A DNA stretch of 52,603 nt from Fibrobacter sp. (GCA_024398875.1 JAKSIJ010000018.1:1-52603); one strand, 5' to 3'. Counted from the first letter of the stretch, positions 39,889 to 48,480 are shown. The notes: generated from the letters alone by a model not told the origin. Made by a program: numbers and translations.

Positions 39889-41013
39889 TTAGGTTCGCTT
39901 ACCACCGAACCAATCATTGATATCCTCGCCTTCCTTCATTGCCGAAGGGAGGTTTTCTGTTCCCGCCGCCATGCGAGTGGTACGGATTCCCGCATTGGCA
40001 AAAATTGGTTCCAAATAATCCATACCGCTGCGACCGGCCTCGTCGTTATCCAGGCAGAGCACCACGTTCTTGTTTTTGAACAAGGGAAGCCATTCCGGTT
40101 TGAAGGAGCGCACTCCAGGAATTCCCACGGCATTCATGCTGCGTCCAATGAAGGTGAGGGTATCCACCGCCCCCTCGCAAAAGTATATCCAGCCCACTTT
40201 TCCATCCAGGGCGCTCATGTTGTAAGGGTACGGCACCGTTCCCCGAAGGTTCAGTTCCTTCGGAACTACGGTTTTGTCGATGGCCCGGGCCTGAAAATAG
40301 AAGGAGCGGTTCGCCTTGTCCAGATAAGGAAAAATCAGCGGATGCTTGTAGTAGCGCAGATTCCCTTTGTCATTGAAAAGCCCCACGTATTTCAGGACGT
40401 CGATGCTGTAAGCGGCCTTCAGTTTCTCATTGATGGCTTTGTAATCCACAATGGTCCTGAGGAGCATCTTGTCCCAGACGGGTTTGAAGATGCGGCGTTT
40501 GACGAGCCACGCTGCCGCAGGCGTATTCTCCACCGGAGAAAGCATTTTCAGGAAAGCGAGAATGATTTTCTTCCGCTCGTCTTCTGAAACAAGTTGTTGC
40601 GGTGGCTCTGAAGGGATTTCTTCTGCCGGCGGCGCAATGCGTGCGCTTTGGGCCTGCTTTATTGCGGAAGAATTCTTTGTTGCACCAACGCTCGGCCCAG
40701 AACTTTTCGCAGACGTTTGAAACTTCGCGAGGAACGGGAAGGTTTCCTTCAACCACTCCAGAGCCTCCAAAAAAGAGCAACCCTGACTCAACTGCACCAA
40801 ATTGATGGCATCGCCGCGAACATCTTCGCAAACCCAGCAGCGGAATGTTCCTCTTTCCTCAGAAATAGATACCGAAGGAGTTCTATCCCCGTGGGAATGC
40901 CTCTCCGGAAACAGGCAGCGGCAGCGGCCATGATCCACAGAAATTCCCAGAGCCTTTGCCACCGTGGTGATGGAAAGGGAGGATTTGAATTCTTTGAGTT
41001 CGTCCGAGGTCAT
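39889..41013 (-). CDS. Short primase-like protein: CHC2 zinc finger plus Toprim
   Basis: A 374-residue protein. Residues 20-75 form a CHC2-type zinc finger of DnaG primases (CRCLFPERHSHGDRTPSV, then FRCWVC and GDAINLVQL). A low-complexity Ala/Ser/Pro linker (95-140) follows. Toprim motifs come late: FCEGAVDTLTFIG near 275 with the catalytic Glu, and VLCLDNDEAGRSGMDYL near 315 with the Asp-x-Asp. DnaG is normally about 600 residues, with a longer N-terminal RNA-polymerase subdomain and a C-terminal DnaB-binding domain; the latter is absent. The layout is closer to primases of mobile elements than to housekeeping DnaG, but no other phage or plasmid gene is nearby. TATAAT lies 10 bases before the ATG. 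Confidence 0.85.
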   Translation of the reverse strand: MTSDELKEFKSSLSITTVAKALGISVDHGRCRCLFPERHSHGDRTPSVSISEERGTFRCWVCEDVRGDAINLVQLSQGCSFLEALEWLKETFPFLAKFQTSAKSSGPSVGATKNSSAIKQAQSARIAPPAEEIPSEPPQQLVSEDERKKIILAFLKMLSPVENTPAAAWLVKRRIFKPVWDKMLLRTIVDYKAINEKLKAAYSIDVLKYVGLFNDKGNLRYYKHPLIFPYLDKANRSFYFQARAIDKTVVPKELNLRGTVPYPYNMSALDGKVGWIYFCEGAVDTLTFIGRSMNAVGIPGVRSFKPEWLPLFKNKNVVLCLDNDEAGRSGMDYLEPIFANAGIRTTRMAAGTENLPSAMKEGEDINDWFGGKRT

Positions 41014-41023
41014 TACATTAATA

Positions 41024-41029
41024 ATTATA
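41024..41029 (-). promoter_or_regulatory. -10-like TATAAT, 10 nt before the primase-like gene
   Basis: TATAAT on the minus strand, ten bases before the ATG at 41013. A leader of only about 3 bases is implied. Confidence 0.4.
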
Positions 41030-41101
41030 GATTATTTTGCCTCCTCCCCGCAAGACGCTTTATTTAGACATAAATTTTCACATATATGAAATATATAAAC
41101 C

Positions 41102-41107
41102 TATATT
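41102..41107 (+). promoter_or_regulatory. -10-like TATATT, 6 nt before murB
   Basis: TATATT, six bases (TTATGT), then ATG at 41114. There is no Shine-Dalgarno sequence. The surrounding 40 bases are AT-rich and separate murB from the divergent primase-like gene. Confidence 0.5.
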
Positions 41108-41113
41108 TTATGT

Positions 41114-42064
41114 ATGGAAATTTTGGAAAATGAGTCGATGGCAGCACATACGTCCCTGAAAACTGGGGGATGTGCCCGATATTTCATCAAGATTCATTCC
41201 ATAGCGGAACTTGCGGAAGCCGAGAATTTCGCAAAAACACAAAATTTCCCCATTTTTCTCTTAGGCAAAGGCACGAATCTTCTGGTCTCCGACAAAGGTT
41301 TTGCAGGAGTCATCGTCCAGCTGGGTTCAGAATTCTCTGAAATCCGGAACATTGGTGATGGGCGATTCCAGGTGGGAGCGGCAACGCCCCTCGCCCGCCT
41401 CGCCCGCTATACAATTCAAGAAGGATTTGCCGGCATTCATAAGCTGGCGGGAATTCCCGGAAGCCTCGGCGGTGCGATTTATATGAACGCAGGCGCCTAC
41501 GGCCAAGAAATCGGGAACGCCATCGTTGAAGTAAAAAGTCTGAACGCTGCTGGTGAAATCGTCACCCGCAGTGGTGCAGATTGTGGCTTCAGTTACCGCC
41601 ACAGCATCTTTCAGGATTTGGCGAGGAACGAAGACCGCGGCAGTAGCATCGACAATGACTACAACAGTGACCGCCGCGAAATCATTCTGGAAGCAACACT
41701 GCAACTCGCGCCAGGCGATACTGCCGCCATGACGCAGGAAATGGAAACTGCCATGGAAAAACGTCGCAGTTCCCAGCCCCTCAATTTCCCCAATGCTGGC
41801 TCCACTTTCAAGCGGTTAGCCGCAGGCGCAGCAGAAACGCCAACGCAAGTCGCACCAGGCTACTACATCGAACAAGCGGGTCTGAAGGGCTTCCGGATTG
41901 GCGGTGCCGAGGTAAGCACCATTCACGCCAATTTCATTGTCAATACCGGGAACGCCACCGCCAAAGACATTGCCGACCTCTGCCAACTCATGACACAAAA
42001 AGTGCAGGAAAAATTCGGGATTTCTCTACAGCGAGAGATTATCTTTCTTGGCGATTTTAGCTAA
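41114..42064 (+). CDS. murB: UDP-N-acetylenolpyruvoylglucosamine reductase
   Basis: A 316-residue FAD enzyme that reduces UDP-GlcNAc-enolpyruvate to UDP-MurNAc in cytoplasmic peptidoglycan precursor synthesis. The FAD-binding part has TSLKTGGCARYF, GKGTNLLVSD and IPGSLGGAIYMNAGAYG (about 118-134), and YRHSIF. The MurB C-terminal domain has NAGSTFKR (catalytic Ser) and ends LQREIIFLGD with the catalytic Glu. The compact loops fit type II MurB. A 10-15 residue insertion follows the YRHSIF motif (DLARNEDRGSSIDND). The start has TATATT 6 bases upstream and no Shine-Dalgarno sequence. Its 3' end overlaps the convergent VanZ gene by 39 bases. Confidence 0.96.
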   Translation: MEILENESMAAHTSLKTGGCARYFIKIHSIAELAEAENFAKTQNFPIFLLGKGTNLLVSDKGFAGVIVQLGSEFSEIRNIGDGRFQVGAATPLARLARYTIQEGFAGIHKLAGIPGSLGGAIYMNAGAYGQEIGNAIVEVKSLNAAGEIVTRSGADCGFSYRHSIFQDLARNEDRGSSIDNDYNSDRREIILEATLQLAPGDTAAMTQEMETAMEKRRSSQPLNFPNAGSTFKRLAAGAAETPTQVAPGYYIEQAGLKGFRIGGAEVSTIHANFIVNTGNATAKDIADLCQLMTQKVQEKFGISLQREIIFLGDFS

Positions 42065-42433
42065 GGCGACGCAATACGCCGACACGCCAACCAAGGCGCC
42101 AATGGTATCGGCCACCCAATCAAAAACATCCATGCAACGGCAAGGCACAAAGCTCTGGTGAAATTCATCGCTTACTCCATAGAGCGATGCAATCGCAAGT
42201 GTCACCACAAACCACAGCCACTTCTTTTTTAGCCATTTGGCTTGATTCCACCACAGTGAAAGGCAAAACGCCAAAACTGCATAAGCCGTTCCGTGGGCAA
42301 TTTTATCAAAAGGCGGCACAAGCCAGCCTGCACCCGTTGAGGGAGAAGCGGACAAGCGAAAAAGAATGGCCATCATCAAAACGCCGGGAATAACGCGGAA
42401 GAATGGGTACTTTTCAAAAATCTTTTCAAACAT
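42026..42433 (-). CDS. VanZ family membrane protein
   Basis: A 135-residue protein with four predicted membrane helices. VanZ-family motifs are present: DKIAHGTAYAVLAF (about 44-57), YGVSDEFHQSFVP (about 85-97) and DVFDWVADTIGALVG. The usual VPGR is VPCR here. VanZ proteins are membrane proteins of uncertain function, one of which gives low-level teicoplanin resistance. The gene converges on murB and its last 39 bases lie antisense to the murB end. No Shine-Dalgarno sequence is obvious. Confidence 0.88.
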   Translation of the reverse strand: MFEKIFEKYPFFRVIPGVLMMAILFRLSASPSTGAGWLVPPFDKIAHGTAYAVLAFCLSLWWNQAKWLKKKWLWFVVTLAIASLYGVSDEFHQSFVPCRCMDVFDWVADTIGALVGVSAYCVALAKIAKKDNLSL

Positions 42434-42471
42434 AGATTAGAGACTGTCGCGAAATTGGCAACGTAAATGAT

Positions 42472-43290
42472 TTAGTGCTGAGCAAAGCGGCTCAGGAAGG
42501 ATGACAGGCGCTCGTTCCCAGACTGGTTAAATACGAAATCCGGAGTTCCCTGTTCCACAATCACGCCCTTGTCCATAAATATTACTTTGTCCGCAACGTC
42601 ACGGGCAAAAGCCATCTCGTGGGTCACGATGACCATGGTCATCTTGTCGGCAGCCAAATCCTTGATGACTTTCAGGATTTCTCCTGTCAGTTCTGGGTCC
42701 AGAGCGCTGGTGGGTTCGTCAAAGAACAAAATGCGAGGATTCATGGCAAGCGCACGAGCAATAGAAACACGCTGCTGCTGGCCACCGCTGAGTTCGCAAG
42801 GATAAGCCTTCTCCTTCCCTTCCAGGCCCATGCGCTTCAAGAGGAATCGCCCCATGGCGCGAGCCTCTTCCCGAGAATCCCCCAGCACACGGACCGGCGC
42901 AAGGGTGATGTTCTGAAGCACCGTCAAATGCGGGAAGAGATTGAAGTTCTGGAATACAAGTCCTGTGGAAAGACGGATGCTACGCAGCACTTTTGCAGGG
43001 GCGTATTTCACCGGGCGAGTACCGTTCATGTCGCTCCCTGGAATCACCAGATCTTTGCCATCCACATTGACTTCACCTGCATCAAGCGTTTCTAGCTGAG
43101 TGATGCACCGGAGGAGCGTAGACTTTCCACTGCCCGAGGGCCCGATGATGGAGAGAACCTCGCCCTCGTTCAAATCGAAGGAGATGTCCTTCAGCACATG
43201 GTTATCGCCAAAGGATTTCTTCAGATGGGAAACCTTGAGAATCGGAAGAGAATCCTTATTAGTATCTACCATATTTTTATCCACACTCAT
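42472..43290 (-). CDS. Polar amino acid ABC transporter ATPase (GlnQ-type)
   Basis: A 272-residue ATPase; the ATG at 43290 is chosen over an adjacent TTG. Motifs: Walker A GPSGSGKST, Q-loop LVFQNFNLF, signature LSGGQQQRVSIARAL, Walker B ILFFDEPTSALDP and switch THE. The chain is of ordinary length and, unlike the ATPase at 16167, has no extra domain. A loop of about 15 residues (GSDMNGTRPVKYAPAKVL) before the Q-loop is longer than in GlnQ of E. coli. It belongs with the permease and receptor genes upstream on the same strand, but 151 bases containing a REP-like element separate it from the permease gene. TATAAT lies 15 bases before its ATG, so it may also have its own promoter. Confidence 0.95.
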   Translation of the reverse strand: MSVDKNMVDTNKDSLPILKVSHLKKSFGDNHVLKDISFDLNEGEVLSIIGPSGSGKSTLLRCITQLETLDAGEVNVDGKDLVIPGSDMNGTRPVKYAPAKVLRSIRLSTGLVFQNFNLFPHLTVLQNITLAPVRVLGDSREEARAMGRFLLKRMGLEGKEKAYPCELSGGQQQRVSIARALAMNPRILFFDEPTSALDPELTGEILKVIKDLAADKMTMVIVTHEMAFARDVADKVIFMDKGVIVEQGTPDFVFNQSGNERLSSFLSRFAQH

Positions 43291-43344
43291 CAACTATCGA
43301 CACCAATTATAAATAACTTCATCCTTCGTAATTCCTGCTTCTTA

Positions 43345-43435
43345 GATTGCCACGGGGCTGAGCCCCTCGCAATGACGTTTCGCAGAAACGTATCAGATAA
43401 ATCTCATACTTCATAATTCATAATTAACATTCCCG
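43345..43435 (-). repeat. REP-like palindrome plus GAATTATGAATT stretch, copy 1
   Basis: Contains a hairpin-forming core (GATTGC, then GGGGCTGAGCCCC, then GCAATG) and then TTCATAATTCATAATTAA. Its reverse complement aligns with 48481-48535. It lies between the permease and ATPase genes of the GlnHPQ-type importer. Confidence 0.7.
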
Positions 43436-43441
43436 CCGCCC

Positions 43442-44101
43442 TCACTTATAATAGTCCAGCTTCCGCTCAATATAACTGAACAGACAGCTGAGAACAAGGT
43501 TTGCCACATAGTAGAAGATTCCCGCCACAAACAAGGGATAGATGCTGGCGTAAACCGCCTGTTGCTTTTTCGCGAGGGCGAAGAGTTCAGTCACTGCAAT
43601 AACCTGCGCAAGGGACGTATCCTTCACGAGGGTGATGACTTCGTTTGCGCTGGCGGGCACCACACGCTTCACCACCTGCGGTAAAATAATGCGGAAGAAG
43701 GTCTGGGTCTTGGTGAGCCCCAGCATGGTGGCGGCTTCGTACTGCCCCTTCCCTATGGACTGGATTCCACCGCGAAAAATCTCAGCGAAATAGGCGGCAT
43801 AGTTGATGGAGAAAGCGATAATCACTGCCGGGAATCGATCCACTATAATATCGGTTCCGAGGCTTTCATTCAGGTAATAAGATCCAAAATAGATGGCCAC
43901 GATTTGGAGGAGAAGCGGTGTTCCGCGCATCACAGAGATGTAGAAGGACACCGGGTAGCGCACAATGCGATACTTGCTCATCTTCAAGACGGCAATAATC
44001 AACCCCAATGGGATGGAGAAGAGGAGCGTCAGGCCAAAGATGGCGAGCGTCGTCTGGAACCCACCCCACAAAATCGGGATCAAATTGGACAAATCACTCA
44101 T
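43442..44101 (-). CDS. Polar amino acid ABC transporter permease
   Basis: A 219-residue HisM/GlnP-family inner-membrane permease with about five helices. The N-terminal GGFQTTLAIFGLTLLFSIPLGL and the coupling loop EAATMLGLTKTQTFFRIILPQVVKR (shown here in part as EAATMLGLTKTQTFF) are typical. It starts immediately after the stop of the receptor gene (no intergenic base), so the two are translationally coupled. With the receptor at 44102 and the ATPase at 42472 it forms a standard one-receptor importer, in contrast to the fused system at 12453-17252. Confidence 0.95.
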   Translation of the reverse strand: MSDLSNLIPILWGGFQTTLAIFGLTLLFSIPLGLIIAVLKMSKYRIVRYPVSFYISVMRGTPLLLQIVAIYFGSYYLNESLGTDIIVDRFPAVIIAFSINYAAYFAEIFRGGIQSIGKGQYEAATMLGLTKTQTFFRIILPQVVKRVVPASANEVITLVKDTSLAQVIAVTELFALAKKQQAVYASIYPLFVAGIFYYVANLVLSCLFSYIERKLDYYK

Positions 44102-44881
44102 TTATTTTCCAAACCACTTGGCATGAATTTCATCAAACTTGCCATCTGCCTTCATAGCGGCAAGAGCGCTATCCACGGCATCGTGGAGTTTCTGGTCGCC
44201 CTTGCGGAAGCCAATAGCGTATTCTTCGTCGCTCAGGCCTTCTTCGAGCACAACATAGTCCTTGGCATTCTGGACAATCCAGTACTTGGCCACGATTTCA
44301 TCCAGGAACACGGCGTCCACGCCACCCTTTTCAAGGTCCATGAGAGCGGTCTGATTGTCGTCAAAGGGAACGATTTCCTTCGCGGCCTGGCCTGCAGCAG
44401 ATGCATCCAAAAGCTTCTGGGCTGTGGAGCCATTCTGCACGGCAATCTTCTTGCCGGCAAGAGAAGCGAGACTAGCGAGAGCCTTGTCCTTCACCGTGAA
44501 AATCATGCGGTTCTTGAGGTAGGGCGTGCTCAAATTCATGGCAGCAGCACGTTCCGGGTCCACAGAAAGGCCATTCCAGATGCAGTCAATCTTACCGGTA
44601 TTGAGTTCCTGTTCCTTGGCATCCCAGGAGATGGGCTGGGTCTTGAGGGTCACACCTAGACGGGCACAAACTTCGGTAGCCAAATCAATATCGAAACCCA
44701 CAATGTTGTTGTCCTTGTCACGGAAGCCCATGGGCGGGAAAGAGTCATCCAAGCCCAGCACAAAGACGCCAGCGCTCTTCACCTTGTCTAAAGAGGCGTC
44801 ACCTTGAGCCTTCTGTTCCTGTTTTTCATTGCAACCAGCCAAAAGGGCCACCATTGCAAGACATGCCAATAACTTCTTCAT
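44102..44881 (-). CDS. Amino acid ABC transporter substrate-binding lipoprotein
   Basis: A 259-residue SBP_bac_3 receptor with a lipoprotein signal (MKKLLACLAMVALLAGC) and an AAGGAGT Shine-Dalgarno. The lobes are in the usual order: lobe I first (VLGLDDSFPPMGF, DIDLATEVCARLG, with the ligand-carboxylate Arg in VDPERAAAMN), then lobe II (GKKIAVQNGSTAQKLL, VDAVFLDE with the amino-binding Asp) and a C-terminal IHAKWFGK. It delivers a polar amino acid to the permease encoded next. It provides an in-window reference for the permuted receptors at 12453-16165. Confidence 0.95.
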   Translation of the reverse strand: MKKLLACLAMVALLAGCNEKQEQKAQGDASLDKVKSAGVFVLGLDDSFPPMGFRDKDNNIVGFDIDLATEVCARLGVTLKTQPISWDAKEQELNTGKIDCIWNGLSVDPERAAAMNLSTPYLKNRMIFTVKDKALASLASLAGKKIAVQNGSTAQKLLDASAAGQAAKEIVPFDDNQTALMDLEKGGVDAVFLDEIVAKYWIVQNAKDYVVLEEGLSDEEYAIGFRKGDQKLHDAVDSALAAMKADGKFDEIHAKWFGK

Positions 44882-45013
44882 AGCTACTCCTTAGTTTTTT
44901 ACAAAATCTAGAAAAAGAAATTTTCCTTAAAGAAAGCGACCACGAAAGGTTCATCTTTTTCTAATTTTATCCTTGAAAAGGTAGCGAAATTTCGCTTATT
45001 CAAAGGAATAAAA

Positions 45014-46708
45014 ATGAAACTGTCCAAATACTTCTATGTGACGCTCCGTGAGACCCCTAGCGATGCCACTATGCCAAGCCACATCTTTTTGATGCGCGGC
45101 GGTTATATTAAGCCCGTTTCCACAGGTATCTATTCCATGATGCCGATCGGTTACCGCGTCATCCAGAAGATTACGAAAATCATCCGCGAAGAAATGAACA
45201 AGATTGGCGGTATCGAAGTGGACCTCCCAGTGGTGCAGACGGCAGACCTCTGGAGCGAATCCGGACGTTACCAGGCCATCGGCGAAGAACTCCTCCGCTT
45301 CAAGGACCGTAACAACCACAACATGGTCTTGGCCATGACGCACGAAGAAGCCATGACCGACCTCGTCCGCTACGTTCTGAACAGCTACAAGCAACTCCCG
45401 GTGATGCTCTACCAGTTCAAGACAAAGTACCGCGACGAAGCCCGTGCCCGCGGCGGCCTCATCCGCGTCCGCGAATTCTTGATGAAGGACGCCTACAGTT
45501 TCCACACGAGCCAGGAAGATTTGGACCGCCATTACCAGGAAGAATACGACGCCTACCTCCGCATCTACCGTCGCGTGGGCATCGAACCGGTCGTGGTGCA
45601 GAGCGATACCGGCATCATGGGCGGTAAGGTCGCTCACGAATTCATGCTCGACACTCCGAACGGCGAAGACTACCTGATTCTTTGCAAGAAGTGCGGCTAC
45701 CAGGCCAACCGCGAAATCGCTAAATTCCAGCGTGTACCGTTCAAGGGCGACGAAAATGCAACTCTCGAAAAGGTCGCCACCCCGAACAGCGAAAGCATCG
45801 AAGAAATCACGAAGCTCTTGGGCGTCGTGCCAGAATCCACCGCCAAGTGTGTGTTCTTCGACTTCGAAGGAAAACTCATCACGGTCGTCGTACCAGGCAA
45901 TCTCGAAGTTTCCGAAATCAAGCTCCACAACCTTTTGAAGGCAAAGGAACTCTACCCGGCCGAAGACTCCTTAATCCAGGCCTGCGGCATGGTGCCCGGC
46001 TTTGCAAGCCCCATCAACAGCCACGACACCCGCGTGATCGTGGACGAAGCCATCGCCGAATCCTTCGACCTCGTTTGCGGCGCGAACGAAGCGGGCTTCC
46101 ACTTCAAGCACTGCAACCCGAAGCGCGACTTCCCGAAATTCGAAGTCGCAGACATCGCCGAAGCAAGCGAAGTCTGCAAGTGCCCCTGCTGCGGCGAACT
46201 CCTCACCGAAACCCGCGGCATCGAAATGGGCAACATCTTCAAGCTCGGCACCAAGTTCAGCGAATCCATGGGCGCGAAGTTCCTCACCGCCGAAAAGACG
46301 ACAGCCCCTGCCATCATGGGCTGCTACGGCATCGGTGTGGGCCGCCTCATGGCCTCGGTCGTTGAAAACAGCCACGACGACTTCGGACCGATTTGGCCCA
46401 AGTCCATCGCACCGTTCCAGGTGGAAATCGTCCCAATTGGCAAGGAAGCCGAACTCGTGGAACTCGCCGAAAAGTTCGAGAAGGAACTGGAAGCCGCCGG
46501 TATCGACGTGCTGGTGGACGACCGCGACGAACGCCCGGGCGTAAAGTTCAAGGACGCCGACCTCTGGGGTTCCCCGGTCCGCATCGCCATTGGCAAGAAG
46601 GGCCTCGCCAACGGCGAAGTCGAATGGAAGTTCCGTAACGAAAAGGAATTCACCATGGTGAAGCTGGAAGATGTGGTCGCCAAGGCCAAAGCTTATTTCG
46701 CCGAATAA
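45014..46708 (+). CDS. proS: Proline-tRNA ligase
   Basis: A 564-residue class II synthetase of the bacterial (E. coli-like) ProS type. Motif 1 region: GGYIKPVSTGIYSMMPIG; motif 2: QFKTKYRDEARARGGLIR; an INS-type editing domain for mischarged alanine lies between (about 230-390); motif 3 region near 430 (IMGCYGIGVGRLM); the C-terminal anticodon-binding domain covers about 465-564 (DVLVDDRDERPGVKFKDADL). AAAGGA lies 6 bases before the ATG. It heads a run of four same-strand genes: metF follows after 13 bases and aguB directly after metF. Confidence 0.98.
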   Translation: MKLSKYFYVTLRETPSDATMPSHIFLMRGGYIKPVSTGIYSMMPIGYRVIQKITKIIREEMNKIGGIEVDLPVVQTADLWSESGRYQAIGEELLRFKDRNNHNMVLAMTHEEAMTDLVRYVLNSYKQLPVMLYQFKTKYRDEARARGGLIRVREFLMKDAYSFHTSQEDLDRHYQEEYDAYLRIYRRVGIEPVVVQSDTGIMGGKVAHEFMLDTPNGEDYLILCKKCGYQANREIAKFQRVPFKGDENATLEKVATPNSESIEEITKLLGVVPESTAKCVFFDFEGKLITVVVPGNLEVSEIKLHNLLKAKELYPAEDSLIQACGMVPGFASPINSHDTRVIVDEAIAESFDLVCGANEAGFHFKHCNPKRDFPKFEVADIAEASEVCKCPCCGELLTETRGIEMGNIFKLGTKFSESMGAKFLTAEKTTAPAIMGCYGIGVGRLMASVVENSHDDFGPIWPKSIAPFQVEIVPIGKEAELVELAEKFEKELEAAGIDVLVDDRDERPGVKFKDADLWGSPVRIAIGKKGLANGEVEWKFRNEKEFTMVKLEDVVAKAKAYFAE

Positions 46709-46721
46709 CAACAGGTAACTC

Positions 46722-47606
46722 ATGAAGATTATCGACATTCTCAAAAAAGACCAGATGTCCCTTTCTTTCGAGGTGTTCCCTCCCAAGAAGGAGACCAACT
46801 TCGAGAGCGTAAAGGCTGCAACCGAAAAGATTGCAGAACTGAAGCCTGCCTTCATGAGCGTTACCTATGGCGCTGGTGGCGGCGTAAGCCAGTACACGCT
46901 CCAGATTGCGAAGAATCTGAAGGAAAAGTTCAACGTGCCCATGCTCGCCCACCTCACCTGCGTCAGTAGCAGCAAGGAAACGGTGAAGGCGCGCATCGCC
47001 GACATGAAGGCCGCAGGCATCATGAACGTCATGGCCCTCCGCGGCGACCTTACGCCAGAACTGATGGAAGGCGACCGCAGCAAGTGGGATTACCAGCACG
47101 CTGTGGAACTTATCCGCGACATCAAGGAAAGCGGTGCAGACTTCTGCATCGGTGCAGCCTGCTACCCTGAAAAGCATCCGGAAAGCCCCAGCCAGAAAGA
47201 AGACATCCAGCATTTGAAAGAGAAGGTGGATGCAGGCGCTGATTTCCTCACCACCCAGATGGTTTTTGACAACAACCTGTTCTTCAACTTCCTCTACAAG
47301 CTGCGTGAAGCAGGCGTCACCTGCCCCGTGCTCCCCGGCATCATGCCCATCACCAACGCAAACCAGGTGGAACGGGCCATCAAGCTCTCCGGCTCCTTCA
47401 TGCCCCAGCGCTTCAAATCCCTGGTGGACAAGTTCGGCAGCGATCCAGAAGCCATGAAGCAGGCGGGCATCATCTACGCCAGCGACCAGATTATCGACCT
47501 CTACGCCAACGGCATCACCAACGTGCATGTTTACTCCATGAACAAACCGGACGTTGCCGAGGGCATTCTGCGCAACGTTTCCGCCATTCTCGGGAAGTCT
47601 TTCTAA
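46722..47606 (+). CDS. metF: Methylenetetrahydrofolate reductase
   Basis: A 294-residue FAD-dependent TIM-barrel enzyme that reduces 5,10-methylene-THF to 5-methyl-THF for methionine synthesis. Family motifs: SLSFEVFPPKKE near residue 10 with the catalytic Glu, FMSVTYGAGG near 45, HLTCVSSS, NVMALRGDLTP near 105, and DFLTTQMVFDN near 180. Length matches E. coli MetF. AACAGGTAA precedes the ATG. It is placed between proS and aguB, with 13 bases to the former and none to the latter, so cotranscription is likely. Confidence 0.97.
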   Translation: MKIIDILKKDQMSLSFEVFPPKKETNFESVKAATEKIAELKPAFMSVTYGAGGGVSQYTLQIAKNLKEKFNVPMLAHLTCVSSSKETVKARIADMKAAGIMNVMALRGDLTPELMEGDRSKWDYQHAVELIRDIKESGADFCIGAACYPEKHPESPSQKEDIQHLKEKVDAGADFLTTQMVFDNNLFFNFLYKLREAGVTCPVLPGIMPITNANQVERAIKLSGSFMPQRFKSLVDKFGSDPEAMKQAGIIYASDQIIDLYANGITNVHVYSMNKPDVAEGILRNVSAILGKSF

Positions 47607-48470
47607 ATGAAGAACGTGAAAATTGCCACCCTGCAGGGGAAGTGGACCGGCGATTTCAAAAGCAACAACGCCTGGTATAAGGAACAGGCACTCACTCTTG
47701 CGGGCAAAAGCGTCGACCTGGTTATCCTTCCGGAACTTTTCCACACGCCCTACTTCCCCTTTGAGGAGAACGCCGATTTTTTTGATTTGGCGATTACCAA
47801 GGATGACGCTTTGGTGAAGGAATGGCAGGACATTGCAAAAGAATTGAATGCGGTGGTGGTCTTCCCCTTCTTTGAAAAACGGGCCACAGGAATTTATCAC
47901 AATTCTGCCTTCGTTTTTGAGCGGGATGGAAGCATCGCCGGACTATACCGCAAGAGCCACATTCCCGACGACCCCGCCTTCTACGAGAAGTATTACTTTG
48001 TTCCTGGCGATACAGGCTTCGAGCCCATCAAGACAAGCGCCGGAACCTTGGGCGTATTGATTTGCTGGGACCAGTGGTTTCCGGAAGCCGCCCGCATCAT
48101 GTGCCTGAAGGGCGCAGACATTCTCATCTACCCCACGGCCATTGGCTGGATGGATAGCGAGCCTGCAGAAATCTACCCCCGGCAGCAAGACAGCTGGATG
48201 ACAGTGATGCGCGGCCACGCCATCGCGAACCGCACCTTCCTCATTGCCGCAAACCGCGGTGGCGTTGAAGGGCACTTGACATTCTGGGGCACAAGCTTCA
48301 TCGCCGCCCCCGACGGATTCATCGAGGCAAAATGCGACGCCGGATTCATCGGCACAAACATTACAGAAATCGACCTCTCCGAAGCGGAAGAAAATCGCCG
48401 CTGGTGGCCACACTTCCGCGACCGCCGCGTTGACCTCTATGGCGATATCTTGAAAATTTGGGCAGAGTAA
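47607..48470 (+). CDS. aguB: N-carbamoylputrescine amidohydrolase (nitrilase family)
   Basis: A 287-residue carbon-nitrogen hydrolase. The catalytic triad is visible: Glu in ILPELFHTPYF, Lys in YRKSHIPDDP, and Cys in VLICWDQWFPEAAR. These surrounding sequences are those of AguB rather than other nitrilases. It hydrolyses N-carbamoylputrescine to putrescine, CO2 and ammonia. The agmatine deiminase gene that supplies this substrate follows 197 bases downstream, giving the agmatine route to putrescine. The ATG abuts the metF stop. Confidence 0.93.
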   Translation: MKNVKIATLQGKWTGDFKSNNAWYKEQALTLAGKSVDLVILPELFHTPYFPFEENADFFDLAITKDDALVKEWQDIAKELNAVVVFPFFEKRATGIYHNSAFVFERDGSIAGLYRKSHIPDDPAFYEKYYFVPGDTGFEPIKTSAGTLGVLICWDQWFPEAARIMCLKGADILIYPTAIGWMDSEPAEIYPRQQDSWMTVMRGHAIANRTFLIAANRGGVEGHLTFWGTSFIAAPDGFIEAKCDAGFIGTNITEIDLSEAEENRRWWPHFRDRRVDLYGDILKIWAE

Positions 48471-48480
48471 GGCGAAGCCA

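Noticed and set aside
43345-43435. Insertion sequence or MITE end
   Set aside because: A palindrome is present but there are no terminal inverted repeats bracketing a unit, no target-site duplication and no transposase. REP-like is the better description.
45971-47900. Long antisense frames opposite proS, metF and aguB (294 and 416 codons)
   Set aside because: They cross the boundaries of three well-identified genes on the other strand and show no recognisable protein.
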